Source: Aquiluna sp. (lineage in GTDB: Bacteria; Actinomycetota; Actinomycetes; Actinomycetales; Microbacteriaceae). From it: a DNA stretch of 64,000 bases. Below are positions 1-8,935 of this stretch, piece by piece; position 1 is the first letter of the stretch, and every line of letters starts with the position of its first letter. The DNA is taken from contig JAIOXN010000001.1 of assembly GCA_021741585.1 (NCBI GenBank), positions 1 through 64,000 of the forward strand, written 5' to 3'. Position numbers and translations under genes: made by a program. The notes under the pieces are model-generated. The model worked only from the letters and a program-made list of their open reading frames with translations, was not told the origin of the DNA and did no database searches.

Positions 1-507
<507 letters not shown>

Positions 508-537
508 TAACTTCTAATTTGCTTGCGTCCACTGTGT

Positions 538-578
538 GGTTCTCGATATACGGTCGAGAACCGAAGATTTGATCTTCG
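538..578 (+). other. two hairpins in the 23S-5S spacer
   Basis: Two perfect inverted repeats lie back to back in the roughly 95-bp spacer. GGTTCTCGA at 538-546 pairs with TCGAGAACC at 554-562, and CGAAGAT at 562-568 pairs with ATCTTCG at 572-578. Such stems in a 23S-5S spacer usually serve rRNA processing; that role is inferred here. No T-run follows, so they are not terminators. Confidence 0.55.
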
Positions 579-600
579 AAATCACTAAGATATCAATAGT

Positions 601-720
601 GTTTCGGCGGCCATAGCGAGAGGGAAACGCCCGGTCTCATTCCGAACCCGGAAGCTAAGACTCTCAGCGCCGATGGTACTGCAAGGGGGACCTTGTGGGA
701 GAGTAGGACACCGCCGGACT
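601..720 (+). rRNA. rrf: 5S ribosomal RNA
   Basis: A 5S rRNA of about 120 bases. The terminal helix is visible as TTCGGCGG near the 5' end pairing with CCGCCGGA at the 3' end. The conserved core words CATAGCG, CCCGGTCTCATTCCGAACCC and GGGAGAGTAGG are present. It follows the 23S gene on the same strand and is followed by an intrinsic terminator. The ends may be off by two or three bases. Confidence 0.95.
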
Positions 721-732
721 TACTTTAGAAAT

Positions 733-759
733 GGCCACTCCTTATGGGGTGGCCTTTTC
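733..759 (+). terminator. intrinsic terminator of the rRNA operon
   Basis: A nine-base stem, GGCCACTCC at 733-741 with GGGGTGGCC at 746-754 (one T-G pair), has a four-base loop and is followed by TTTTCT. It lies just after 5S rRNA and ends rRNA transcription. Confidence 0.85.
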
Positions 760-809
760 TATTTAAGCCACAATTAGAGTCACAACATGCTCCAGGGAGC
801 GATACGAAA

Positions 810-1850
810 ATGGAACAGAGAAGATCTAGGCCAGAGCCTAAGCGTGAAGGCCCTTCTGGGCGCAGCGAGCGCAATGAGTCGGAGCGCCCTGAGTGGCAAA
901 AGCGCGTTGCGCGGGAACGCACCGACGAGAAGTCTCCGCTTATTCCTTCAGAAATCACCCCTGACGACGTTGACATGGGAGTTCGCGTCCAGCTCAAGAC
1001 CCTAACTGCAGAGAATGCCGAGATGACAGCTCGTCACCTTGCCATGGTCTCGCTTTTGATCAATGATGACCCGGAGTTGGCCCATAAGCACGCCATTGCC
1101 GCAGCTCGCAGAGCCGGCAGATTGGCTATTGCTCACGAAACTCTTGGAATTACCGCCTATGCGATTGGTGATTTCACGCTCGCCTTGCGAGAACTCCTCA
1201 CCCACAGAAGACTTTCCGGTTCAAACGATCAGCTTCCGCTGATTGTTGATGCCGAGCGCGGCATGGGCCGTCCTGAGCGAGCACTCGAGGCTGTGGCTGG
1301 AGTTGATAGAAATTCTCTTCCAGTTGGAATCCGGATCAACCTCGCAATTGCACTGTCTGGTGCACGGCTAGACCTAGGCAATGCAAAGTTAGCTCAGCAA
1401 GAGCTCGAAATCGCCGAACTATCGCCTAAGCGCGTATTCGAGCAGTCACCGCTCCTGTTCCGCTCCTATGCAGAGGTTTTGCGAGAGCAAGGGAAGAATG
1501 GTGATGAGTGGGAGCAGTTGGCGGCTAAAGCCGATAAGGCACTCGCCTCCCACGGTGAAGAACTTTTTGAACTTTTTGAAGAGATCGAAATCCCCACCAC
1601 TGAGGACTTTGAAAGAACTATGGCTCCAAAGAAGGAGTTCAAACCAAGGACTACTGAGCGCAAGGACTTTAAGCCACGCGATGGTGAGAAGCGAGAGTTC
1701 AAGCCTCGCTCTGGCGAGAAACGCGAGTTCAAGCCTAAGGACGGCGAAAAGCGCGAGTTCAAACCACGCGATGGTGGATTCAAGGGCAAGCCTGCATCTG
1801 GAAGATCCGGCGATTTCAAGCCAAGGAGACCGGGTGGCCGCGCTCGCTAG
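810..1850 (+). CDS. TPR-like protein with repetitive basic tail (Rv1691-type)
   Basis: A 346-aa protein of unknown function. The ATG at 810 is chosen because AGGGAG lies about ten bases upstream; an in-frame start at 744 would fall inside the rRNA terminator. Residues 1-40 are charged and low in complexity. Residues about 50-260 are helical and resemble tetratricopeptide repeats (HAIAAARRAGRLAIAHETLGI, AIGDFTLALREL). Residues 274-346 are a Lys/Arg-rich repeat of FKPR units. The gene sits before the HAD phosphatase, the small ORF and tlyA, as the hypothetical protein Rv1691 does in M. tuberculosis. The basic tail suggests binding to RNA or ribosomes, which is inference only. Confidence 0.85.
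   Translation: MEQRRSRPEPKREGPSGRSERNESERPEWQKRVARERTDEKSPLIPSEITPDDVDMGVRVQLKTLTAENAEMTARHLAMVSLLINDDPELAHKHAIAAARRAGRLAIAHETLGITAYAIGDFTLALRELLTHRRLSGSNDQLPLIVDAERGMGRPERALEAVAGVDRNSLPVGIRINLAIALSGARLDLGNAKLAQQELEIAELSPKRVFEQSPLLFRSYAEVLREQGKNGDEWEQLAAKADKALASHGEELFELFEEIEIPTTEDFERTMAPKKEFKPRTTERKDFKPRDGEKREFKPRSGEKREFKPKDGEKREFKPRDGGFKGKPASGRSGDFKPRRPGGRAR
1629..1847 (+). repeat. in-gene 10-residue repeat encoding FKPR units
   Basis: The 3' end of the TPR-like gene encodes tandem units of the form (K/R)(E/D)FKPRDGEK with a period of ten residues (30 bases). Five units run almost perfectly in tandem, and a sixth degenerate unit (GDFKPRR) follows after a short gap. Codons vary between units, so the repeat is kept at protein level rather than as recent exact DNA duplication. 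Confidence 0.85.
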
Positions 1851-2826
1851 CCAGTATGACTCCCTGTTATTGGATCTAGATGGGGTTGTCTATCTAGGTG
1901 CAAAAGCCGTGGTTCATGCTGTTGAAAGCATCAATCTGGCCCAGTCCAATGGACTAAAAGTTGGCTATGTCACAAATAACGCTTCCCGGAAGCCTGAGTC
2001 TATAGCTGGCCAATTGGCTGGTTTCGGGCTCAATGTAGAGCCAGATGAAGTGATTGGTTCAGCCAGGGCTGCAGTAAAGATGCTTTGTCAGCGCATCCCG
2101 GCCGGTTCAAAAGTATTAGTAGTCGGGGGAGAGGGTCTTCGATTTGAGGTCGAAGCTGCCGGTTTTCAGATAGTTGAAACATCCACCGATCAGCCGGCGG
2201 CTGTAATTCAGGGGTTCAGTCCTGAAGTTGGCTGGAAACATCTTGCTGAGGCAAGTTATGCGATTCAGAATGGTGCAATTTGGCTTGCGACAAATCAAGA
2301 TTGGACTATTCCTCGCGAAGCCGGCATTGCTCCTGGCAATGGCACATTGGTCTCTGCCGTACATACCGCAGTTGGAATACTTCCGGATTTTGCCGGCAAG
2401 CCTTTCCGGCCAATCTTTGATTCAGCAATAGAGCAACTAAAGATTTCGCGTCCACTATTTATTGGAGATCGACTCGATACCGATATTCGAGGCGCAAATA
2501 ATTTCGGCATTGATTCAGCCTGTGTTATGACCGGAATCGCAACCCGTAAGGAGTTGCTTTCTGCGAAAAAGGAAGATCGCCCAAAGTTCATCGTCGGCGA
2601 CCTTAGAGAGCTTTTTGCCCCATACCCAGAAGTCAAGAAGACCAAACACGGTTTCAAATGCAATAAGACTGAGGTTGAAATTGCCGGTACACAGGTGATG
2701 GTGACCAAAGGTGATCCGAAGGGCCTGGATGCATTGCGCTGCGCGACTGAGCTAATCTGGAGTTCCAAGACTCCAATTTATGGACTTGAGGTTGACTCCA
2801 GGCTCTATGAAAGTGGTTCCAATTGA
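1834..2826 (+). CDS. HAD-IIA phosphatase, likely glycerol-3-phosphate phosphatase (Rv1692-like)
   Basis: A 330-aa NagD-type HAD hydrolase. GTG at 1834 is chosen: it has AAGGAG at 1823-1828 and overlaps the previous gene by 17 bases. Motif I is DLDGVVYLG with the nucleophile and acid/base Asp at residues 14 and 16. Motif II is the TNN of VTNNASRKPE, and the late acidic motif is GDRLDTDI. A C-terminal stretch of about 60 residues follows the core. In M. tuberculosis the gene in this position, Rv1692, is a glycerol-3-phosphate phosphatase that recycles phospholipid head groups. That substrate is inferred here from position and family; other phosphate esters are possible. Confidence 0.88.
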   Translation: MAALASQYDSLLLDLDGVVYLGAKAVVHAVESINLAQSNGLKVGYVTNNASRKPESIAGQLAGFGLNVEPDEVIGSARAAVKMLCQRIPAGSKVLVVGGEGLRFEVEAAGFQIVETSTDQPAAVIQGFSPEVGWKHLAEASYAIQNGAIWLATNQDWTIPREAGIAPGNGTLVSAVHTAVGILPDFAGKPFRPIFDSAIEQLKISRPLFIGDRLDTDIRGANNFGIDSACVMTGIATRKELLSAKKEDRPKFIVGDLRELFAPYPEVKKTKHGFKCNKTEVEIAGTQVMVTKGDPKGLDALRCATELIWSSKTPIYGLEVDSRLYESGSN

Positions 2827-2936
2827 ATCTTGAACAGATCTCCGCTCGAATCTCAGAGATCGAGAATCTTGAGGAAGAAGCTCAACTCGAAGCCCTGCAG
2901 CAGGTTATTGCAGAGCTTGAAAAGCTTGTTTCCTAG
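2823..2936 (+). CDS. 37-aa coiled-coil small protein between the HAD gene and tlyA
   Basis: A short ORF with a TTG start overlapping the HAD stop codon (TTGA) and a TAG stop sharing its last base with the tlyA GTG start (TAGTG). The product is almost entirely helical and acidic, with leucine and isoleucine at heptad-like spacing (ISARISEIENLEEEAQLEAL), so a coiled coil is likely. M. tuberculosis has a small hypothetical gene, Rv1693, in the same slot between the phosphatase and tlyA. Coupling at both ends and conserved position argue that it is real. Function unknown. Confidence 0.65.
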   Translation: MNLEQISARISEIENLEEEAQLEALQQVIAELEKLVS

Positions 2937-3736
2937 TGTCTGAACGCTTAGACATCGAGCTGGTTATTCGCTCACTTGCAAGGTCTCGCTCTCATGCCGC
3001 TCAGCTGATTACACAGAACCGCGTGCTGGTCAATGGAAAACCTGGGACCAAGCCAGCACAAAAGATTGAGCTCACAGACCACCTAGCAATTGCCGAAGGT
3101 CCTGATTTTGTCTCTAGAGCGGGGCAGAAGCTTTCCGATGCTTTGAAAACTTTTGAAATTCAGATTTCAGGGGAGTGCCTTGATGCCGGAGCGTCCACCG
3201 GTGGCTTTACGCAGGTCATGCTTGAGGCCGGAGCATCATCTGTAGTTTGTATTGATGTTGGGCATGACCAGCTAGCCAAGGAATTGCGTGAAGATTCTCG
3301 GGTTACAAACATCGAGGGTTGTAATCTTCGTGAATTGGATTCGGAGAAGCTCAAGGAGCTTACAAAAACAGAGCATAACTTCAAGTTTGCCGTGGCCGAC
3401 CTGTCTTTTATTTCTCTAACTCTTGTGATTCCCAATCTAAAGAGTGTTGCTCCAAATGCTCAGCAGGTCTGGCTTATCAAGCCACAGTTTGAGGTAGGGA
3501 AGCACTCTTTGAATGCATCTGGCATCGTGACCGACTGGCCTGATCGGCACAGAGCCATAAACCAGGTGGTTGATTGTGCCATCGAAAACGGATTCACGAT
3601 CAAGGGGTTGGTGGAGTCCTCCATTCGAGGTACTCATGGCAACAGTGAGTACTTGTTGTGGATTACTCCAAATGGTCCCGATAATCGGCCAGAATGGTCT
3701 AAGGAAATCGAAAGACTGGCAAAGAGAGACAAATGA
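2936..3736 (+). CDS. tlyA: 16S/23S rRNA 2'-O-ribose methyltransferase TlyA
   Basis: A 266-aa protein of TlyA size. The N-terminal S4 RNA-binding domain spans about residues 1-60 (SERLDIELV, SRSHAAQLI, VLVNGK). A Rossmann methyltransferase domain follows, with the SAM-binding glycine motif DAGASTGGFTQ at about 83-93. The later catalytic segments DLSFISL and KPQFEVGK are present. TlyA methylates the 2'-OH of specific C residues in both ribosomal subunits and is linked to capreomycin sensitivity. The GTG start shares one base with the preceding stop, and the end overlaps nadK by ATGA. Confidence 0.94.
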   Translation: MSERLDIELVIRSLARSRSHAAQLITQNRVLVNGKPGTKPAQKIELTDHLAIAEGPDFVSRAGQKLSDALKTFEIQISGECLDAGASTGGFTQVMLEAGASSVVCIDVGHDQLAKELREDSRVTNIEGCNLRELDSEKLKELTKTEHNFKFAVADLSFISLTLVIPNLKSVAPNAQQVWLIKPQFEVGKHSLNASGIVTDWPDRHRAINQVVDCAIENGFTIKGLVESSIRGTHGNSEYLLWITPNGPDNRPEWSKEIERLAKRDK

Positions 3737-4629
3737 CTCGGTACGCACTGGTAGTTACCAATGCCCAAACTGCCACGCAATCGCGGCAGGTTGTATCTGC
3801 CTGCAGTTTTTTGATTGAACATGGATTCACAATTGTCTTTGAATCCGAAGAGGCTGAACGAGTTCTGAAGCTACAGGAGCTAACTCTTGGTTTTGAGAAT
3901 TACGAGAACCAACCAATTGAAATCGGTCTTGTTCTGGGTGGGGATGGAAGCATCCTCAGGGCGGCAGAGTTGCTTCGTGATTCGGACGCCCCAATTCTTG
4001 GAATCAACCTGGGTCATGTTGGATTCATGGCAGAAGCCGAAGCTGGATCACTAGAGGAAACTCTCAAATTGGTTGTCGCCAAGAACTATGAAGTGCGCAA
4101 TCGTTTAGCTCTTGATGTAGTGGTTCTCGAAGACAACAAAGAAACCTTCCGCAGTTGGGCCCTAAACGAGGTAGCTGTTGAAAAGAGCGCGCGTGAGCGA
4201 ATGCTGGAAGTCGTTATCGAAGTTGACTCCAGACCGGTTTCATCCTTTGGTTGCGATGGTGTTCTTGTTAGCACCCCAACCGGGTCTACTGCCTACGCAT
4301 TCAGCGCTGGTGGGCCAGTGATCTGGCCAAACGTTGAAGCACTCATGTTGATTCCGCTTAGTGCTCACGCTCTTTTCTCTCAACCGCTGGTAGTCGGGCC
4401 AAAAACGCAGCTTGCAATTGAGGTTTTACGCCGCAGTGCAGGCTCGGGAGTGCTTTGGTGTGATGGGCGAAGAACTTTTGATCTCGGGCCAGGCTCGAGG
4501 GTCGAAGTCGCTCAAAGCGCCAAGCCAATCCCCATGGTTGTGCTCGATGATGCACCGTTTGCAGATCGATTGGTGAAGAAGTTTTCCCTCCCTGTTACCG
4601 GTTGGAGAGGTCCAGATTCCAATAAATGA
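3733..4629 (+). CDS. nadK: NAD kinase
   Basis: A 298-aa protein that phosphorylates NAD+ to NADP+ with ATP or polyphosphate. It has the diagnostic GGDG motif (LGGDGSILRAAE, residues about 68-79) and the TPTGSTAYAFSAGGP segment that binds the NAD substrate. ATG at 3733 overlaps the tlyA stop (ATGA), and the 3' end overlaps recN by four bases. The tlyA-nadK-recN order is the usual one in actinobacteria and in many Firmicutes. Confidence 0.96.
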   Translation: MTRYALVVTNAQTATQSRQVVSACSFLIEHGFTIVFESEEAERVLKLQELTLGFENYENQPIEIGLVLGGDGSILRAAELLRDSDAPILGINLGHVGFMAEAEAGSLEETLKLVVAKNYEVRNRLALDVVVLEDNKETFRSWALNEVAVEKSARERMLEVVIEVDSRPVSSFGCDGVLVSTPTGSTAYAFSAGGPVIWPNVEALMLIPLSAHALFSQPLVVGPKTQLAIEVLRRSAGSGVLWCDGRRTFDLGPGSRVEVAQSAKPIPMVVLDDAPFADRLVKKFSLPVTGWRGPDSNK

Positions 4630-6287
4630 TTGAGTCCATAAAGATCCGAAATATGGGGGTTATCCAAGAGGCAACCCTCAATCTTGGTGCTGGATTCACG
4701 GCCCTAACTGGGGAAACTGGCGCCGGAAAAACCATGGTTTTGACTGCATTGAATTTACTACTTGGTGGCAGATCAGACTCTTCCACAATCCGCAGAGGCG
4801 AAAGCGCATTATTTGTTGAAGGGCTTTGGCAAATTACTGATGGTGACCTCACCGATCGGATATCTGGCACCGGTGCAGAAATTGAGCAAGGCTCTTTGAT
4901 TGTCAATCGAAGTGTTTCTTTGGATGGTCGATCTAGAGCGGCGCTTGGCGGGGCTAGTGTTCCAGCTGCAACATTGGCAGAGTTTGCTGAGGACCTTGTG
5001 GCGGTCCACGGCCAGAGCGACCAAATTCGCCTAAGGTCACTTACAGCTCAGCGTCACTCGCTAGATGCCTTTGGCGGTGCTGAAGTTTCTTTGGCGCTCG
5101 AGGTTTATCAAAGAAACTACCTGGCTTATAGAGACCTAGAGACTCGATTAGAGAGGGTGCGCAATGCAGGTGAGAAGGATCTGCAGAGAACAGTATTTCT
5201 GCGAAGCCTGCTTGCTGAAATTGATGACCTCAAACCCCAACAGAACGAAATCGAAGAACTCTTGGAGAAGATCAATCGTTTGAGCAATGTGGAGGGTCTG
5301 AGATCATCAGCTGCAATGGCCCACGATGCTTTTAGCTCCGAAGATTCCCTGGATGCGATGCAGCTGGTAGCTGTTGCGAGAAAAGCTATTGAGTCCTCAC
5401 AAGACCCCGTCTTGGTTGACTTGGCCGCCAGAATTAGAGAAATCAGCACTCTATCCGCAGAGGTTTCTGCGGATTTGGCTTCGTTTATCGCCAGCTTGGA
5501 AGCTGATCCAAAGCAGCTCGAGCAGATGCTATCTCGGCGAGCCGAGCTGATTGCCTTTGAACGCAAATACGGCAAGAGCATCCAGGAACTGATTTCTGAA
5601 CAGCCCGGCTATCAGGCAGAGCTACTAGATCTTGATTCATCAGATGACCAGGTAGAGCGACTTGAGATGCAACTTGAGGCCGCTCTCTCGCAGCTCTCGC
5701 TCTCAGCCGGGCAACTCTCCGCCGCCCGCAAAGCAGCAGCCTCCGAATTGAAGGAGCGTGTTTCCCAGGAGCTTGCCCAGCTTGCCATGGCCGGAGCGAC
5801 ACTTGAAATAAGCATCACAACTTTGGCGGATTTTGAATCCCATGGGAATGACAAGATCGAATTTCTACTTGCAGCTCATCCAGGCGCTGAACCCAGACCG
5901 CTCGGTAAGGGGGCATCTGGGGGTGAGCTCTCCAGAATCATGTTGGCAATCGAACTGGTCTTGGCATCAAGCCAGCTTTTGCCGACCATGGTTTTTGATG
6001 AAGTTGATGCTGGTGTTGGTGGACAGGCGGCAATCCAACTCGGCAAGAGGCTTAAGAAACTAGCCGAATCCACCCAGGTAATTGTTGTTACCCACTTGCC
6101 CCAGGTGGCTGCATTTGCCGATCGACAAATTAGGGTCTCGAAAGAAGTTTCTGGTGAAATAACCTCTTCCAGCGTTAGCGTGTTGAGCGACCAAGAGCGA
6201 GAGATCGAACTTGCCAGAATGCTCTCCGGAAACCCGGATTCAGTGGTTGCAAGACAGCACGCTAGAGAATTATTAGAAACTCGATAA
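4626..6287 (+). CDS. recN: DNA repair protein RecN
   Basis: A 553-aa SMC-like ATPase of double-strand break repair. The N-terminal ATP-binding half has Walker A GETGAGKT at residues 29-36. Two central coiled-coil stretches are rich in E, L, R and Q. The C-terminal half has the ABC signature-like GKGASGGELSRIMLA, the Walker B region MVFDEVDAGVGG, and the switch VTHLPQVAAFAD. Length is normal for the family. It is translationally coupled to nadK. The following gene is pyrG after only 55 bases; the two genes that separate them in mycobacteria are absent. Confidence 0.96.
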   Translation: MIESIKIRNMGVIQEATLNLGAGFTALTGETGAGKTMVLTALNLLLGGRSDSSTIRRGESALFVEGLWQITDGDLTDRISGTGAEIEQGSLIVNRSVSLDGRSRAALGGASVPAATLAEFAEDLVAVHGQSDQIRLRSLTAQRHSLDAFGGAEVSLALEVYQRNYLAYRDLETRLERVRNAGEKDLQRTVFLRSLLAEIDDLKPQQNEIEELLEKINRLSNVEGLRSSAAMAHDAFSSEDSLDAMQLVAVARKAIESSQDPVLVDLAARIREISTLSAEVSADLASFIASLEADPKQLEQMLSRRAELIAFERKYGKSIQELISEQPGYQAELLDLDSSDDQVERLEMQLEAALSQLSLSAGQLSAARKAAASELKERVSQELAQLAMAGATLEISITTLADFESHGNDKIEFLLAAHPGAEPRPLGKGASGGELSRIMLAIELVLASSQLLPTMVFDEVDAGVGGQAAIQLGKRLKKLAESTQVIVVTHLPQVAAFADRQIRVSKEVSGEITSSSVSVLSDQEREIELARMLSGNPDSVVARQHARELLETR

Positions 6288-6342
6288 ACAACTTTCGTGT
6301 TGCTCAATTTCGAGAGCTAAATCACTGATAGATTGAAGTTCC

Positions 6343-8007
6343 ATGGCCGATAGCTCTGGAATCCCAAGACACATTTTCGTTACAGGCGGCGTCGCCTCAT
6401 CTTTGGGCAAGGGTTTAACCGCAGCCTCACTGGGAAATCTACTTAGAGCACGTGGCGTAAAAGTCGTCATGCAGAAGCTTGACCCCTATCTAAACGTTGA
6501 CCCTGGCACAATGAATCCTTTCCAGCATGGTGAAGTTTTTGTTACCGAAGATGGCGCTGAGACAGATCTAGATATTGGTCACTACGAGCGCTTTTTGGAC
6601 ATTCAGCTAGACGCTGCTGCCAACGTAACAACCGGACAGGCCTACTCCACGGTAATTGCCAAAGAGCGTCGCGGAGAGTACTTGGGCGACACCGTGCAGG
6701 TCATCCCTCACATCACGGACGAGCTCAAGCGCCGCATGAGATTGCAGGCCACTCAGGAGCCAATCCCGGACGTGATCATCACTGAAATCGGTGGGACCGT
6801 TGGTGATATTGAATCTCAGCCATTCATGGAGGCTGCCCGCCAGGTGAGACAAGACGTTGGACGTGACAATGTGTTCTTCGTTCACGTCACTCTTGTGCCA
6901 TTCCTCAAGCCATCTGGCGAACTAAAGACCAAGCCGACCCAGCACTCAGTTGCGATGCTGCGCTCTCTTGGTATCCAACCAGATGCCATCGTTTGCCGAT
7001 CAGACCGTGATCTTCCTGACAGCATCAAGAACAAGATTGCTGCGATGTGTGATGTTGATCGCGAAGCGGTTGTCACTGCAGCCGATGCGTCGTCGATCTA
7101 TGACATTCCTAAGGTCCTGAACTCCGAGGGCCTAGATAGCATCATCATCAAAAAGCTAGGTCTTGAGTGCGGTGAAGTGGATTGGAGCCACTGGAACCCA
7201 GTTCTAGATGCAGTCCACGATCCAAAACATGAAGTCAATGTCGGACTAGTCGGAAAGTACATCGATCTACCGGATGCCTATCTTTCTGTGACCGAGGCGC
7301 TGCGTGCCGGTGGTTTCGCTGAATCAACCAAAGTAAACATTCGTTGGATAAAATCTGATGACTGCGAGAGTGAATCTGGAGCAATGGAAAATCTAGGTGA
7401 CCTAGATGCAATTTGTGTCCCAGGAGGCTTTGGAATCCGCGGCATTGAAGGCAAGTTGGGAGCTCTCAAGTTTGCTCGCGAAAACCTGATTCCAACTCTG
7501 GGGCTATGCCTCGGATTGCAGTGCATGGTAATCGAATATTCGAGAAATGTTGTTGGGATTGATGGCGCTACGTCGAGCGAATTTGAACCAGATGCCAAGC
7601 ATCCGGTGATAGCAACAATGGCCGAACAGGTTGAAGTAATTGCCGGCGGTGACCTCGGCGGCACAATGCGACTTGGTCTATACGAGGCGAAGCTAACCCC
7701 GGGTTCACAGGTTGCCAGGGTCTACGGTTCAGAGAGTGCAAGCGAAAGACACCGTCACCGCTACGAGGTAAATAATCACTATCGCGAGCAGATCGCCGAA
7801 AAGGGTCTTGTTTTCTCGGGAACGAGTCCGGATGGTCAATTGGTTGAATATGTTGAGCTTCCAAAAGAGGTTCACCCTTATTATGTTGCCACCCAAGCGC
7901 ACCCAGAATTCCGCTCAAGACCAACCAGACCAAACCCTTTATTCCACGGTTTGATCCAGGCTGCTCTTGAGCGTCAAAAGCAACAAAAGCTGTTTGACGA
8001 GAGCTAA
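6343..8007 (+). CDS. pyrG: CTP synthase
   Basis: A 554-aa enzyme that aminates UTP to CTP using glutamine and ATP. The N-terminal synthetase domain begins with [20 protein letters not shown]. The C-terminal class I glutamine amidotransferase domain has the GLCLGLQCM nucleophile-Cys motif and a late His/Glu pair (THPEF-like, QAHPEFRS). Length is standard. The ATG at 6343 has only a weak AAG ribosome site. It starts after a 55-base gap, so it may have its own promoter, although no convincing -35/-10 pair is visible. Confidence 0.97.
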   Translation: MADSSGIPRHIFVTGGVASSLGKGLTAASLGNLLRARGVKVVMQKLDPYLNVDPGTMNPFQHGEVFVTEDGAETDLDIGHYERFLDIQLDAAANVTTGQAYSTVIAKERRGEYLGDTVQVIPHITDELKRRMRLQATQEPIPDVIITEIGGTVGDIESQPFMEAARQVRQDVGRDNVFFVHVTLVPFLKPSGELKTKPTQHSVAMLRSLGIQPDAIVCRSDRDLPDSIKNKIAAMCDVDREAVVTAADASSIYDIPKVLNSEGLDSIIIKKLGLECGEVDWSHWNPVLDAVHDPKHEVNVGLVGKYIDLPDAYLSVTEALRAGGFAESTKVNIRWIKSDDCESESGAMENLGDLDAICVPGGFGIRGIEGKLGALKFARENLIPTLGLCLGLQCMVIEYSRNVVGIDGATSSEFEPDAKHPVIATMAEQVEVIAGGDLGGTMRLGLYEAKLTPGSQVARVYGSESASERHRHRYEVNNHYREQIAEKGLVFSGTSPDGQLVEYVELPKEVHPYYVATQAHPEFRSRPTRPNPLFHGLIQAALERQKQQKLFDES

Positions 8008-8009
8008 AT

Positions 8010-8906
8010 ATGGAGCCGCTTGATTCATACCTGCGGCACCTTAGCGTTGAGCGTGGGTTGAGCAAGAACACCCTGAGCGCCTATCGTTCTGACCTTGCGA
8101 AATACCAAGAGTTTCTGGATTCAATCAAAAGGTCAGTCAAAGACGTTTCCGCCATAGAGCTTGGTGACTTTTTGATTTGGCTGAACTCCAAAGACTTCAA
8201 ATCCTCGTCTTTGGCCAGAATCATCGCCGCGGTCAGAGGGTTTCAAAAGTTTTTGGTGCTCGAAGATATCCGCACTGACGATCCAACTCAAAAATTGAAA
8301 CCACCAAAACTTCCCAAGCGATTGCCCAAAGCGCTTAGCCAAGACCAGGTTCTCAAGCTACTGAGCGCTTCTGGACCGGATCCAGAGGATGAGGTTGCAG
8401 ATCCGATTCGATTGCGGGATCGTGCGATTTTGGAGCTGATGTACTCATCGGGTGCTCGCGTCAGTGAAATCGTTTCACTTGATCTTGATGAGGTCATGGA
8501 TCAGGGATTGCTGAGAGTCAAGGGCAAGGGCTCAAAAGAGCGATTTGTTCCGATCGGTTCCTATGCCATGCGGTCATTAGACGCCTATTTGATCAGAGTC
8601 AGGCCTCACCTTGTTGCCAAGGTTGGGTCTCCAGCAATGTTTCTAAATAAACGCGGTGGCAGACTCTCTCGACAAAGCATCTGGGAGATCATTCAGAAGG
8701 CTGGGGCGGAATGCAATTTAGAGGTTTCCCCTCACACGCTCAGGCACTGTTTTGCAACTCATTTGATTGAAGGTGGAGCGGATGTGAGGGTGGTTCAGGA
8801 GCTGCTCGGGCATGCATCCGTGGCAACCACTCAAATTTATACTTTGGTCACTGTTGATACCCTTAGAGAGGTCTATCGGAACGCGCACCCGCGTGCGCGG
8901 CGGTAG
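8010..8906 (+). CDS. xerD: tyrosine recombinase XerD
   Basis: A 298-aa site-specific recombinase that resolves chromosome dimers at dif with XerC. The N-terminal SAM-like DNA-binding domain covers about residues 1-90. The catalytic domain carries Arg150 (SSGARVSE), His242 and Arg245 (PHTLRHCFATH), His268 (LLGHASVATT) and Tyr277 (QIYTLV). It begins two bases after the pyrG stop and is followed by parA and scpAB, grouping chromosome segregation functions. No phage or integron context is visible, which supports the housekeeping role. Confidence 0.94.
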   Translation: MEPLDSYLRHLSVERGLSKNTLSAYRSDLAKYQEFLDSIKRSVKDVSAIELGDFLIWLNSKDFKSSSLARIIAAVRGFQKFLVLEDIRTDDPTQKLKPPKLPKRLPKALSQDQVLKLLSASGPDPEDEVADPIRLRDRAILELMYSSGARVSEIVSLDLDEVMDQGLLRVKGKGSKERFVPIGSYAMRSLDAYLIRVRPHLVAKVGSPAMFLNKRGGRLSRQSIWEIIQKAGAECNLEVSPHTLRHCFATHLIEGGADVRVVQELLGHASVATTQIYTLVTVDTLREVYRNAHPRARR

Positions 8907-8935
8907 GCTATAGCAATCAATTATTGGAGGCACAG

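Noticed and set aside
744-809. N-terminal extension of the TPR-like protein
   Set aside because: It would begin inside the rRNA terminator stem and lacks a ribosome site, whereas ATG at 810 has AGGGAG upstream.
1466-1819. Antisense frame with SRGLNSRFSP repeats
   Set aside because: The repeats are the reverse reading of the FKPR-encoding tail and not an independent protein.
1468-1833. Long N-terminal extension of the HAD phosphatase in a second frame of the TPR gene
   Set aside because: The extension has no family match, and GTG at 1834 has a strong ribosome site and gives the normal HAD start.
8010-8906. Tyrosine recombinase as part of a mobile element
   Set aside because: It lies in the conserved pyrG-xerD-parA-scpAB order and matches XerD throughout.
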